NCBI GenBank assembly: GCA_938009235.1
Contig: CALLIK010000003.1
Coordinates: forward strand, 124,001-188,000
Reading direction: 5' to 3'
Origin: an uncultured Caulobacterales bacterium
GTDB lineage: Bacteria > Pseudomonadota > Alphaproteobacteria > Caulobacterales > Maricaulaceae
Length of the DNA: 64,000 nt
Below the pieces are notes generated by a model. The model searched no databases. It was not told where the DNA came from and saw only the letters and a program-made list of their open reading frames with translations. Numbering within the stretch: the first letter of the stretch is position 1; every line of letters starts with the position of its first letter. This document shows, one piece after another, positions 48,132 to 55,700 of the stretch. The translations under genes were made by a program, and so were the position numbers.

Positions 48132-48439
48132 GTAAGGGTAGTCTCCAACATAAGGGTCCTGCCAGTAGTGCGTCCCATTATTGGGAAGGTGCAACTATGG
48201 ACTAGCCCGGCCAATCCGGGCGTAAAATGTGATCTGCTGAGAAAGGTGGAGTGCCGATCAAAGAGCTCGCGCGCCATATAGAGGAGGGCGCGTAAATAGG
48301 CAAGCTATAGATAAGATGAAGGGGAGGGCCTAAGATAAGATGAAGGCAGCAGGTATAGGGCCACGCTCACAGCCCATCTGGGGGTCTGCCGAAATGCGAT
48401 GTCTCCCAACGCGGGTTGGGTTGGCCGGCGGCAACCCGC
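48132..48439. other. Region between candidate RNA 2 and rpsA
   Basis: No gene. It probably holds the rpsA promoter and leader. Visible items are hairpins CCCGG/CCGGG near 48210 and GCGCGCC/GGGCGCG near 48275. A direct repeat GATAAGATGAAGG occurs at 48310-48322 and 48334-48346. A GCGGGTTG/CAACCCGC stem lies at about 48411-48438. Confidence 0.5.
48310..48346. repeat. Tandem GATAAGATGAAGG repeat upstream of rpsA
   Basis: Two identical 13-base copies starting 24 bp apart (48310 and 48334), about 180 bp before the rpsA start codon. On the transcribed strand they read CCTTCATCTTATC, a pyrimidine-rich motif. The function is unknown; a regulator site or leader element is possible. Confidence 0.5.
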
Positions 48440-48765
48440 CAATAAAGATGGGACAGCCCGCGTGGGTGATACTCGCGACGGAGTACCGAAAATAAAAAGT
48501 TTGTTTTACGCAGGTATCACTGAACTAGCTTGTCAGGCCAATCCACCACGCGGCGGCAGTTGTAGATGTAGCGGTTCGGGGTCCCGCAGTCTGACGTCCA
48601 AAAGACCTTGGAGGGTATTACCTCCAATTCCTAAGTAACATCAGGCGGTCAACGCTCACGACATCATGGCCCGGCACACTCTTGGCTGTCAGACCAAGAC
48701 GCTCAACCCCACCGTCTCTCGAACCAGTAAGCGACGTCTCACCTGTCCCATGTCCGAAAGAACGC
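48440..48765 (-). ncRNA. Candidate structured RNA 2, unidentified
   Basis: About 320 bases with no credible reading frame, closed by a perfect 9-bp helix (ATGGGACAG 48448-48456 with CTGTCCCAT 48743-48751). Inside are a CCGCGTGG/CCACGCGG helix (48458-48465, 48546-48553) enclosing GTGATAC/GTATCAC (48466-48472, 48514-48520), a TTGGAGG/CCTCCAA hairpin near 48608-48627, and a CTTGG/CCAAG hairpin near 48680-48698. The minus strand is preferred because the flank at 48757-48822 matches that of RNA 1. tmRNA, RNase P and SRP signatures were not found. It could instead be a long rpsA leader. Confidence 0.45.
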
Positions 48766-48822
48766 CCTTAGAATGACACAGGTTTTGAATACGGGGAAAG
48801 ATCTCTGTAAGTTTCTTGTAAG
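48757..48822 (-). promoter_or_regulatory. Conserved block upstream of RNA 2 (copy 2)
   Basis: Second copy of the block at 21401-21469. Both read CCTTACAA, ACAGAGA, TCAAAA and CTGTGTCATTCTA in order on the minus strand, with the same spacing to within a few bases, and both are followed by a TTCTTT run. Confidence 0.5.
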
Positions 48823-48990
48823 GCTTTGAGAACAATAGGGTTTGAGTTTTCTAAAACGTGGATAGGGTTTTAAAACCTAAAAAGCGCACTCCATTTCCTA
48901 AAGTCAGTGTCTTACATGAGGCGATTTTAAGACGCTCAGTTATGTCCGCTTGGGAGTATATTAGTGCATTAAGTCACTCATAGAGCTTTT
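48823..48990. other. A+T-rich gap after the glycosyltransferase gene
   Basis: 168 bp, A+T-rich, no gene. An AGGGTTTTAAAACCT palindrome lies near 48865. I see no convincing terminator for the glycosyltransferase gene. Confidence 0.4.
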
Positions 48991-50280
48991 TTAGCGCTCA
49001 CTTTCATTAAGGCAATTTATTATAAGCCTTGCCGCTTCTTGAGCGCCGTTTTCATGAGATACTTTGTGGCCTACTTTTTGTGCTGAAGATAGTACGTCGC
49101 TATCCGCTAGAAGCCTTTTCAATATCTTCTCGGCATGTGCAGTGTTATATTTTTTGATTGGCAAGGTATCGCTAACTCCCAATCTTTTCACCCGTCGCGC
49201 ATTATCAAATTGATCTCCATTAAATGGCGTAATCAATTGCGGCTTTCCCGCTTTCAGTGCGCGCCCAGTAGACCCGATTCCGCCGTGATGGATAATCGCG
49301 GCTGCGCGTGGAAATAATTCATCGTGCGGTGCATAGGTCGCAACTAAGATATCTTTATCGAGAGGAAGGTCTAACGCTTGACCTGTTAGAATGACGGCTC
49401 TCATGTTCATATTTTTCGCCAGTTGAAGGCTCTGCGCGAAAAAGTCACCTGAGGCATGGTAGGCAAGACTACCTAATCCAAAAACTAATGGCGGCGGTCC
49501 AGCGTCTAAAAAGGTTTCTAGGGCTGGGTCCAATTTTTCAGGTAGACCGCTCTCACTATCAAATTCAGGGAAACCTGTAATATGTGTTTGCGGATGCATG
49601 TCGGGCTGTAAGCCCCCTAGAGCATCAGAATATAGAGCTAAAAACAAAACAGCATCCGTAGACTCAAATGTTGGAAGCGTGGGTTTCACAGCAACGCCAT
49701 TATTCTTTCGGACTAAGTTGATGGACTTACTAAACAAGAAACGTCCAGCAGATTTCAAAATAGCAATCCAGACTCTATTCCAACTTCTGCTAAATGGGTT
49801 TTTAGCTGGCGCAATAAGCATAGGTATTTCTTGCATGACAATCGGATCATAGCAGGTCTCAATTAAACCAGGTTGTAGGACGGTCATAATGAATTTCAGA
49901 TTATATTTATCTGCCATAATATGGCCAGCATAAGAGAATGGCCCACCAATAATTGCAACAGCTCCGTCAATAACAGCTTCTAATTTTTTAGTCGATTCAG
50001 CTAATGGGTCGATTAAAAATTTTACTGTCACCTCCTTCTGATTTGTCATGAGCATCCTCATGAATTGCTCTTCTGAGAGTCCTAAATTTGAGGCTAATTT
50101 TAGATGCCCGTCAACAATCCCGTGAGCTTCAAAACCAGCTTGTTCGAGTTTTTCGAGGTAATTGTAAGAGGTGGCAAAAACGGGGTTAAGCCCGTTAGCT
50201 TTGAGTTCCTGAGCGACGGCAATCATTGGATGTAAATCGCCTAACGTTCCAATGGTGTTTATGACGACTTTAGGTCCCAT
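48991..50280 (-). CDS. UDP-glycosyltransferase-like GT-B enzyme
   Basis: A 429-residue glycosyltransferase of the GT1/GT28-like fold. The N-terminal loop VVINTIGTLGDLHPMIAVAQELKANG fits the sterol glucosyltransferase branch, and the nucleotide-sugar site is visible in VATYAPHDELFPRAAAIIHHGGIGSTGRALKAGKPQLITPFNGDQFDNARRV. Acceptor unknown: sterol, lipid or secondary metabolite are possible. Surroundings are accessory in character (secreted sulfatase upstream), so a glycolipid or natural-product role cannot be separated. Confidence 0.87.
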   Translation of the reverse strand: MGPKVVINTIGTLGDLHPMIAVAQELKANGLNPVFATSYNYLEKLEQAGFEAHGIVDGHLKLASNLGLSEEQFMRMLMTNQKEVTVKFLIDPLAESTKKLEAVIDGAVAIIGGPFSYAGHIMADKYNLKFIMTVLQPGLIETCYDPIVMQEIPMLIAPAKNPFSRSWNRVWIAILKSAGRFLFSKSINLVRKNNGVAVKPTLPTFESTDAVLFLALYSDALGGLQPDMHPQTHITGFPEFDSESGLPEKLDPALETFLDAGPPPLVFGLGSLAYHASGDFFAQSLQLAKNMNMRAVILTGQALDLPLDKDILVATYAPHDELFPRAAAIIHHGGIGSTGRALKAGKPQLITPFNGDQFDNARRVKRLGVSDTLPIKKYNTAHAEKILKRLLADSDVLSSAQKVGHKVSHENGAQEAARLIINCLNESER

Positions 50281-50561
50281 AAGTTAGACAGCTATTGAAT
50301 ATGTGAGGTTTCCGCAACTCTAATCTAGAGCTTAGCTTTTGAGCGTCCTATTTTGGGTGCGGTTTTAAGCCTCTGGTCAAATGCAGCTTATCTTCTCCCG
50401 CCAAAGGGTACCAGCACGAGGACCTAAACGCCACGCCATAACTACGCGGCGTGCCTCTGAATGAGTTTTATTCAATAAACTCAAAGCCAGAGACACTGTA
50501 ATTTGCGTTCGCCAATGTGCGGCTCCAAATGCCGCCCTTAGGCTGATGTTGTCAAAGCTGC
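50281..50561. other. Gap with a possible coding remnant
   Basis: 281 bp between the sulfatase stop and the glycosyltransferase start. On the minus strand a short open stretch reads QPKGGIWSRTLANANYSVSGFEFIE before a stop (about 50463-50540). This resembles a protein C-terminus but has no start. TGAGTTT/AAACTCA and CACGCC/GGCGTG hairpins follow. It could be a decayed gene end. Confidence 0.35.
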
Positions 50562-53500
50562 CTATCTAACAAAAGATGGGTCTGGCGTTCCAGAAAAACA
50601 GCTCATTACATACGGATATGCGTCCGTGACGTGGTAACGGTATACGCCATCTACAGTCATGCCATTACAGGCATCCAGGTCGCCGTGGCCTTCAACATAC
50701 TCATAATCTGCTACGAAGGTTCCGTCATATGTCCCGCCTGGGTCGTCCGTGCCTGTAGGCCGCGAACCCGTCTTTAAACGGAAGCTAGAGGCCGCCATTC
50801 TGATGACGCCATTGTCCGAAAAATACCGACCAAAAATCGGGAATCCATCTGCGGCGTATCCGATAACGCCCGACGCGGTGTTGGCGTCGCCATTCGTGAC
50901 TGGTGGCGGCCCGTGATAATGATATGCGCCATTTGGCTGTGCATGTGCATTACTAAGATCGACTTGATGTTGGTCATTCTCTGGGTGCATCGGATCATAA
51001 CGCCACGCCGCGTCAGGATCATTACACCCTGATCGTTCATCCCCAACACCAAAGCAGCCTGCGGATAAGAGGTCGATTTTCACACCATTTAACAAGACTG
51101 CATTGTCTATGCCGTCAATCGGTGTTGTTGTTGCGGCGAGTGTTGGAGCGGTTGAGATTGAATATGTTTTTTCAACTGCAGCTACGGCATTTACAAAGGA
51201 TGCTTCTCCATCATTGAAATCATGATTGGGTATCGAGTTACTAAATAATGTGCAGGTGTTTCCGTCTGCTGTCGCGCTGAGCGAGCCCTGATAATCGCCA
51301 CCGCGTAAGACATCTGTTGCGGTGGAGGAATATTGTCCAACATAGTCACTACAAAGCGGCGAGAGGTCAGAAAATTTAACGCCTGTTATATTTTCAACAC
51401 CGCGTAGGTTGTTCGCTTCTGTTTCAAGGTCTGAGACAATTGCGCTGACATCCGTTCCGCCTGCAATTAGGTCAGATAGCTCTGCTGGGTCTGCTAACAA
51501 GTCGTATAAAGTCTGATCGCCATTGGCGTCTTGAATTAATTTATACTGCTCATTTCGGATAGCCCAACCTGCGCTTGATTCCGTAAAGACACTGTCGCGT
51601 TCAGTCGTATTTTGACCCGTCAGTAAATCCGCAAAACTAAATCCGTCATTATGTGAGGGCAGGGTTGCGCCCGCGAGTTCAGCCACTGTCGCGAAAATGT
51701 CAGTATGGCTGACTAAGGCGTCTTCGCGCTCGCCTGATCGCGTTATACCTGCACCAGATACGAACAGAGGCGTATTGATACCGCCTTGCAAGAGGCCGCC
51801 TTTTCTACCGCTTTGTGCGGCCGTTGTTGTAACTGCGCCTCCGGGTGTTCCATTGTCGCCTAAGTAAATGACAATTGTATTAGCTTGCTCTTCAACGTCT
51901 AAGCCATTCCAAAGACGGCCGAACTCTGTGTCCATGGCCTCAATCGCAGCGAGATAATAATCGCGACTGTTCGCGCTGATGTCTGCTGTTGTTCCTGTCA
52001 AACTGCGCGTGTGCAAGTCTGTTGGTGGCAAGTGATAAGGCGTGTGTGGAGCGTTGTAGGACAACCATAAGAACCAAGGGGCCGTTTGTGTATCAACCCA
52101 ATCTATTGCTAAATCTGTTAGTTCCGTTGTCGCGTAATTTGTGGACGTTGTTGTCGTCCCATTGATATTCAAATTCCAACTGAAATAATCACTGATGCTA
52201 CCTGAATCAATACCTGCAAAATAGTCGACACCGAAGTCATTTGGCCCTGTTACGCCGCCGCCAAGATGCCATTTGCCGATGATGGCGCTAGCGTATTCTG
52301 ATGTATCTGCATTGGTTTTGAGATAGCTGTGCAGCACAGTCTCTGTGCTTGATAAGTCATCGCCTGGTTGAAGAACACTTGTTCGCGACGCATGTTTGCC
52401 TGTCAGTAAGGCCGCACGCGTAGGTGAACAGGTTGGTGCGACCCACGCATTTTCAAAAATAACGCCACTATTGGCTAACGCTGATAGGATGGGCGTGCTG
52501 GGGATATCGCTCGTTAAGCTATATTCAGCTGAGGAGTCTTTGCCTTGATCATCGGACAATATGAAAATGATATTTGGCTTATTCGATGTAGGAACAACTG
52601 CAGGTGAAACCGTGATGTTAAATGTGTCCGAGACGGTTCCGCCATTGCCGTCATTTGCTGTAATCGTGACGCTGATGATGCCGTCTTGAGATACTGAACC
52701 GCTAATAATGCCATTATTATCGGTAAGGCCTTGTGCGTCAGGAGAATATGTCACCGTGTAGGAGAGCGCGTCTCCATCCGCATCAGTGAAGACGGTCCCC
52801 GCCCGTGTTGCGTCGTAAGAGAATGCGACACCAACCTGTGCGCTTTGGTTTGCGTTCACTGAGGCTACAGTCGGGGCACTGTTCGGGGTGGGTGTTACAG
52901 TTGAAGGTGAAACTGTGATGTTAAATGTGTCCGAGACGGTTCCACCATTGCCGTCATTTGCTGTAATCGTGACGCTGATGATGCCGTCTTGAGAGACTGA
53001 ACCGCTAATAATGCCATTATTATCGGTAAGGCCTTGTGCGTCAGGAGAGTATGTCACCGTGTAGGAGAGCGCGTCTCCATCCGCATCAGTGAAAACGGTT
53101 CCCGCCCGTGTTGCGTCATAAGAGAATGCGACACCAACCTGTGCGTTTTGGTTTGAGTTCACTGAGGCTACAATCGGGGCATTGTTCGGGGTGGGTGTTA
53201 CAGTTGCGGGTGCAATCGCGATGTTAAATGTGTCCGAGACGGTTCCGCCATTGCCATCATCTGCTGTAATTGTGACTCTAATGGTTCCGTCTTGAGATAA
53301 TGTGCCGCTAATAATGCCGTTGTTATCGGTCAGGCCTTGTGCATTAGGGGAATATGTCACCGTGTAGGAGAGCGCGTCTCCATCCGCATCAGTGAAGACG
53401 GTCCCCGCTCGTGTTGCGTCGTAAGAGAATGCGACACCAACCTGCGCGTTTTGGTGTGCATTCGAAGACGTTACGGTTGGCACATTATTCGCCGGGGTAG

Positions 53501-53615
53501 GCGTAGCCGGTGTGAAAGTCTGTGTTTCAGGCACAGACGTCGCGTCGTTTCCACCGCAGGCGGTTAAAACAAGAGCCGCTGCGCAGACGCCACTCAATAA
53601 TATCTTATTTTTCAT
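50562..53615 (-). CDS. Sulfatase-YHYH fusion lipoprotein with Ig-like repeats
   Basis: A 1017-residue surface lipoprotein. Lipobox signal MKNKILLSGVCAAALVLTAC; three 101-residue cadherin/Ig-like repeats (about 40-340); a type I sulfatase domain (about 345-770) with the formylglycine motif TCSPTRAALLTG, the modified cysteine being residue 396, and metal ligands in IIFILSDDQGKDS; then a C-terminal YHYH domain (about 800-1017: AQPNGAYHYHGPP, GYAADGFPIFG, YRYHVTDAYPY). It probably removes sulfate from external polysaccharides. ATG 53615 is chosen for AGAGGAAA upstream. Activation needs a formylglycine-generating enzyme, not seen here. Confidence 0.9.
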   Translation of the reverse strand: MKNKILLSGVCAAALVLTACGGNDATSVPETQTFTPATPTPANNVPTVTSSNAHQNAQVGVAFSYDATRAGTVFTDADGDALSYTVTYSPNAQGLTDNNGIISGTLSQDGTIRVTITADDGNGGTVSDTFNIAIAPATVTPTPNNAPIVASVNSNQNAQVGVAFSYDATRAGTVFTDADGDALSYTVTYSPDAQGLTDNNGIISGSVSQDGIISVTITANDGNGGTVSDTFNITVSPSTVTPTPNSAPTVASVNANQSAQVGVAFSYDATRAGTVFTDADGDALSYTVTYSPDAQGLTDNNGIISGSVSQDGIISVTITANDGNGGTVSDTFNITVSPAVVPTSNKPNIIFILSDDQGKDSSAEYSLTSDIPSTPILSALANSGVIFENAWVAPTCSPTRAALLTGKHASRTSVLQPGDDLSSTETVLHSYLKTNADTSEYASAIIGKWHLGGGVTGPNDFGVDYFAGIDSGSISDYFSWNLNINGTTTTSTNYATTELTDLAIDWVDTQTAPWFLWLSYNAPHTPYHLPPTDLHTRSLTGTTADISANSRDYYLAAIEAMDTEFGRLWNGLDVEEQANTIVIYLGDNGTPGGAVTTTAAQSGRKGGLLQGGINTPLFVSGAGITRSGEREDALVSHTDIFATVAELAGATLPSHNDGFSFADLLTGQNTTERDSVFTESSAGWAIRNEQYKLIQDANGDQTLYDLLADPAELSDLIAGGTDVSAIVSDLETEANNLRGVENITGVKFSDLSPLCSDYVGQYSSTATDVLRGGDYQGSLSATADGNTCTLFSNSIPNHDFNDGEASFVNAVAAVEKTYSISTAPTLAATTTPIDGIDNAVLLNGVKIDLLSAGCFGVGDERSGCNDPDAAWRYDPMHPENDQHQVDLSNAHAQPNGAYHYHGPPPVTNGDANTASGVIGYAADGFPIFGRYFSDNGVIRMAASSFRLKTGSRPTGTDDPGGTYDGTFVADYEYVEGHGDLDACNGMTVDGVYRYHVTDAYPYVMSCFSGTPDPSFVR
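52615..53522 (-). repeat. Three 303-bp tandem repeats inside the sulfatase gene
   Basis: The units begin at about 52615, 52918 and 53221 with a period of exactly 303 bp (101 codons). The two copies nearest the sulfatase domain differ by only about a dozen bases, including silent sites, so the duplication is recent or maintained by recombination. The outer copy is more diverged. Each encodes one Ig-like domain (VGVAFSYDATRAGTVFTDAD). Confidence 0.9.
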
Positions 53616-53775
53616 GATAATTTCCTCTTGCGCCACATAAACACACGTTCAACCTTCGATACTCCTTTGAAAATATGTAGAATGTGTTGATAGCGCTGAA
53701 AATAATTAACCATGATGAGTAGCTAAAAGTCTTAACAGACTCGTAATTGCGCACATTTGGGCCTAGTCTGAGTTC

Positions 53776-55587
53776 ATGAAGTTTGGTGATAATTTTTTGG
53801 AGGAGCTGAAAGCTCGGGTGCGCCCGTCTGACGTTGTCGGCCGCCATGTGAAATTGAAACGCCAAGGCCGAGAGTTTGCGGGCCTGTCCCCGTTCACCAA
53901 TGAGAAGACGCCCAGTTTTTTCGTCAATGATGAAAAAGGCTTCTATCATTGTTTCTCTAGTGGCAAACATGGCGATGCGATTTCGTTCCTCATGGAAGTC
54001 GAAGGCCTGTCTTTTCCTGAAGCTGTCGAAACTCTTGCGGGGATGGCGGGCATGGATATGCCTAAGGCCGACCCTCAAGCCGAAGCCCGCGCCGCGCGCA
54101 ACAAAGCGACCATCTCTTGGATGGAGCGCGCGCAGGAGTTTTTCGAAAAGACGCTCTACCGCACAGATGGAGATACGGCGCGCGAGTATCTCACCAATCG
54201 CGGGCTAAGCAAAACGGCTGCCAAAGCCTTTGGTATGGGCTTCGCGCCTGATAATTTTTCGGCTTTGAAAGATGAGTTGATTGCACAGGGCGCAATGCCT
54301 GCACAGTTGATCGAGGCTGGCCTGTTGGTTGAACCCGAGGACCGCTCTCGCCAACCGTGGGATCGTTTCCGTGATCGTATCATGTTCCCCATCCATGATG
54401 GACGCGGGCGACTGGTGGCCTTTGGCGGACGGGCGATGGCGAAAGATGCCAAGGCCAAATATCTGAACAGCCCCGAAACGCCGATTTTCCAAAAGAGTAA
54501 GCTGCTCTATAATTACCATCGTGCGAGGCGGGCTTATTCTGATCCGACCAATTCTGCGCGAGGCCTGATCGTGGCCGAAGGTTATATGGACGTTATCGCA
54601 TTGTCGCGGGCTGGATTTACCCACGCCGTTGCGCCGATGGGAACGGCCCTCACCGAGGATCAACTGGATTTACTCTGGCGCGTGGGGCCAGAACCGATTT
54701 TATGTTTTGACGGCGACAAAGCAGGTAAACGCGCGGCGTTCCGGTCGGTGGAGCGCGCACTGCCATTATTGCAGCCGGGGCAGAGCTTACGTTTTGCGAT
54801 GTTACCTGACGGCCAAGACCCTGATGATCTCATCCGCGCCTCTGGACCGCCTGCGATGCAGCAAATTTTGGATACGGCGTTGCCGCTCGTCGATATGTTG
54901 TGGCGGCGCGAGGTAGAGTTGGAAACGCTCCATACGCCAGAGGCAAAAGCGGGATTAAAGTCGCGTATATATAAGGCGCTGGAGGAAATTCAGCACGGCG
55001 ATGTGAAGGCTCAATATAAGACAGAGCTCCTTGCGCGCTTCGATGCGCAGTTCGGATGGCAGGCAAACCGACAAAAAAAGACGTCTGGCGAAACAAAAGC
55101 AAATAAATCTACGCAAATTTCATCCGCCCAGAAACTCGCGTCAAATGCCCGCACAGAAATGACGTTAATCGGCGCAATCCTTGAGTTTCCTGAGCTTTTA
55201 GAGCGTGTAGATGAGCGCCTTTTTGAGCTTCAATTTGCCCATCCTGCCTGCGCAACCATACAAAGAGGTGTGTTGGACTGGTGGCGGCAGACGAAAGCGG
55301 TTGAAAAGACTCACCTTCATGCACATATACAAGATCAAGGATTGGAACAGGACTACCGTGTCTTGTCCCGTCAACGGCTTTTGATCAGAGCTGGGATGGG
55401 CGGCATGGATGCAACATTGGACGAACGTGCGGCTCTCTGGAATGCCCAGGCCGACACCCTTTCGGGACAAAGTTCAAATGCGGCTGACCTGAACGACACC
55501 CGCGCGCGATTGGTGGAAACCATATCGGGCGACAACTCGGACGGCATGCACCGTGCGATGCGGGCTTCGAAAGAAGCGCGCGATTAG
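53776..55587 (+). CDS. dnaG: DNA primase DnaG
   Basis: Synthesises RNA primers at the replication fork. The 603 residues hold the N-terminal CHC2-like domain, the TOPRIM domain (GLIVAEGYMDVIALSRAGF...EPILCFDGDKAGKRAA) and a helicase-binding C-terminus. The zinc ligands are mostly gone: the usual Cys38, His41 and Cys62 are Ser, Thr and Ser, and only Cys59 remains (GLSPFTNEKTPSFF, YHCFSSGKHGD). I recall similar zinc-less primases in other alphaproteobacteria. It precedes rpoD in the usual macromolecular-synthesis order; rpsU is absent. Confidence 0.96.
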   Translation: MKFGDNFLEELKARVRPSDVVGRHVKLKRQGREFAGLSPFTNEKTPSFFVNDEKGFYHCFSSGKHGDAISFLMEVEGLSFPEAVETLAGMAGMDMPKADPQAEARAARNKATISWMERAQEFFEKTLYRTDGDTAREYLTNRGLSKTAAKAFGMGFAPDNFSALKDELIAQGAMPAQLIEAGLLVEPEDRSRQPWDRFRDRIMFPIHDGRGRLVAFGGRAMAKDAKAKYLNSPETPIFQKSKLLYNYHRARRAYSDPTNSARGLIVAEGYMDVIALSRAGFTHAVAPMGTALTEDQLDLLWRVGPEPILCFDGDKAGKRAAFRSVERALPLLQPGQSLRFAMLPDGQDPDDLIRASGPPAMQQILDTALPLVDMLWRREVELETLHTPEAKAGLKSRIYKALEEIQHGDVKAQYKTELLARFDAQFGWQANRQKKTSGETKANKSTQISSAQKLASNARTEMTLIGAILEFPELLERVDERLFELQFAHPACATIQRGVLDWWRQTKAVEKTHLHAHIQDQGLEQDYRVLSRQRLLIRAGMGGMDATLDERAALWNAQADTLSGQSSNAADLNDTRARLVETISGDNSDGMHRAMRASKEARD

Positions 55588-55648
55588 GAATTTAACAGCC
55601 TTGTCGGCTCTGTGAAGATCACACAGACCTGATGGGGCTAACGTTATT

Positions 55649-55680
55649 TTAAGACCACCTTTACCATAAGGCGGTCTTAA
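55649..55680 (+). promoter_or_regulatory. Strong hairpin between dnaG and rpoD
   Basis: A 13-bp stem (TTAAGACCACCTT with AAGGCGGTCTTAA, one A-C mismatch) and a six-base loop, 62 bp after the dnaG stop and 20 bp before the rpoD start. No T-run follows, so an RNA-processing site, partial terminator or regulator-binding palindrome is more likely than a simple terminator. Confidence 0.55.
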
Positions 55681-55700
55681 CACGCGAAGGTGGCCAACAC

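Noticed and set aside
48399-48638. 79-codon open frame in candidate RNA 2
   Set aside because: It overlaps the paired regions, has no ribosome binding site and reads as low-quality sequence; it looks like chance.
48700-48740. tRNA-like GGTTCGAG on the minus strand
   Set aside because: The GGTTCGA word occurs, but the flanking bases cannot form a T-stem and no cloverleaf can be built.
48440-48765. tmRNA or RNase P RNA
   Set aside because: No tag frame such as a GCNAACGACAAC-type start, no T-arm with a following acceptor strand and CCA, and no GAGGAAAGTCC-type RNase P core on either strand.
52615-53522. Assembly artefact as the cause of the tandem repeats
   Set aside because: The copies differ at a dozen or more positions and keep the reading frame, so they look genuine, although repeat number could still be misassembled.
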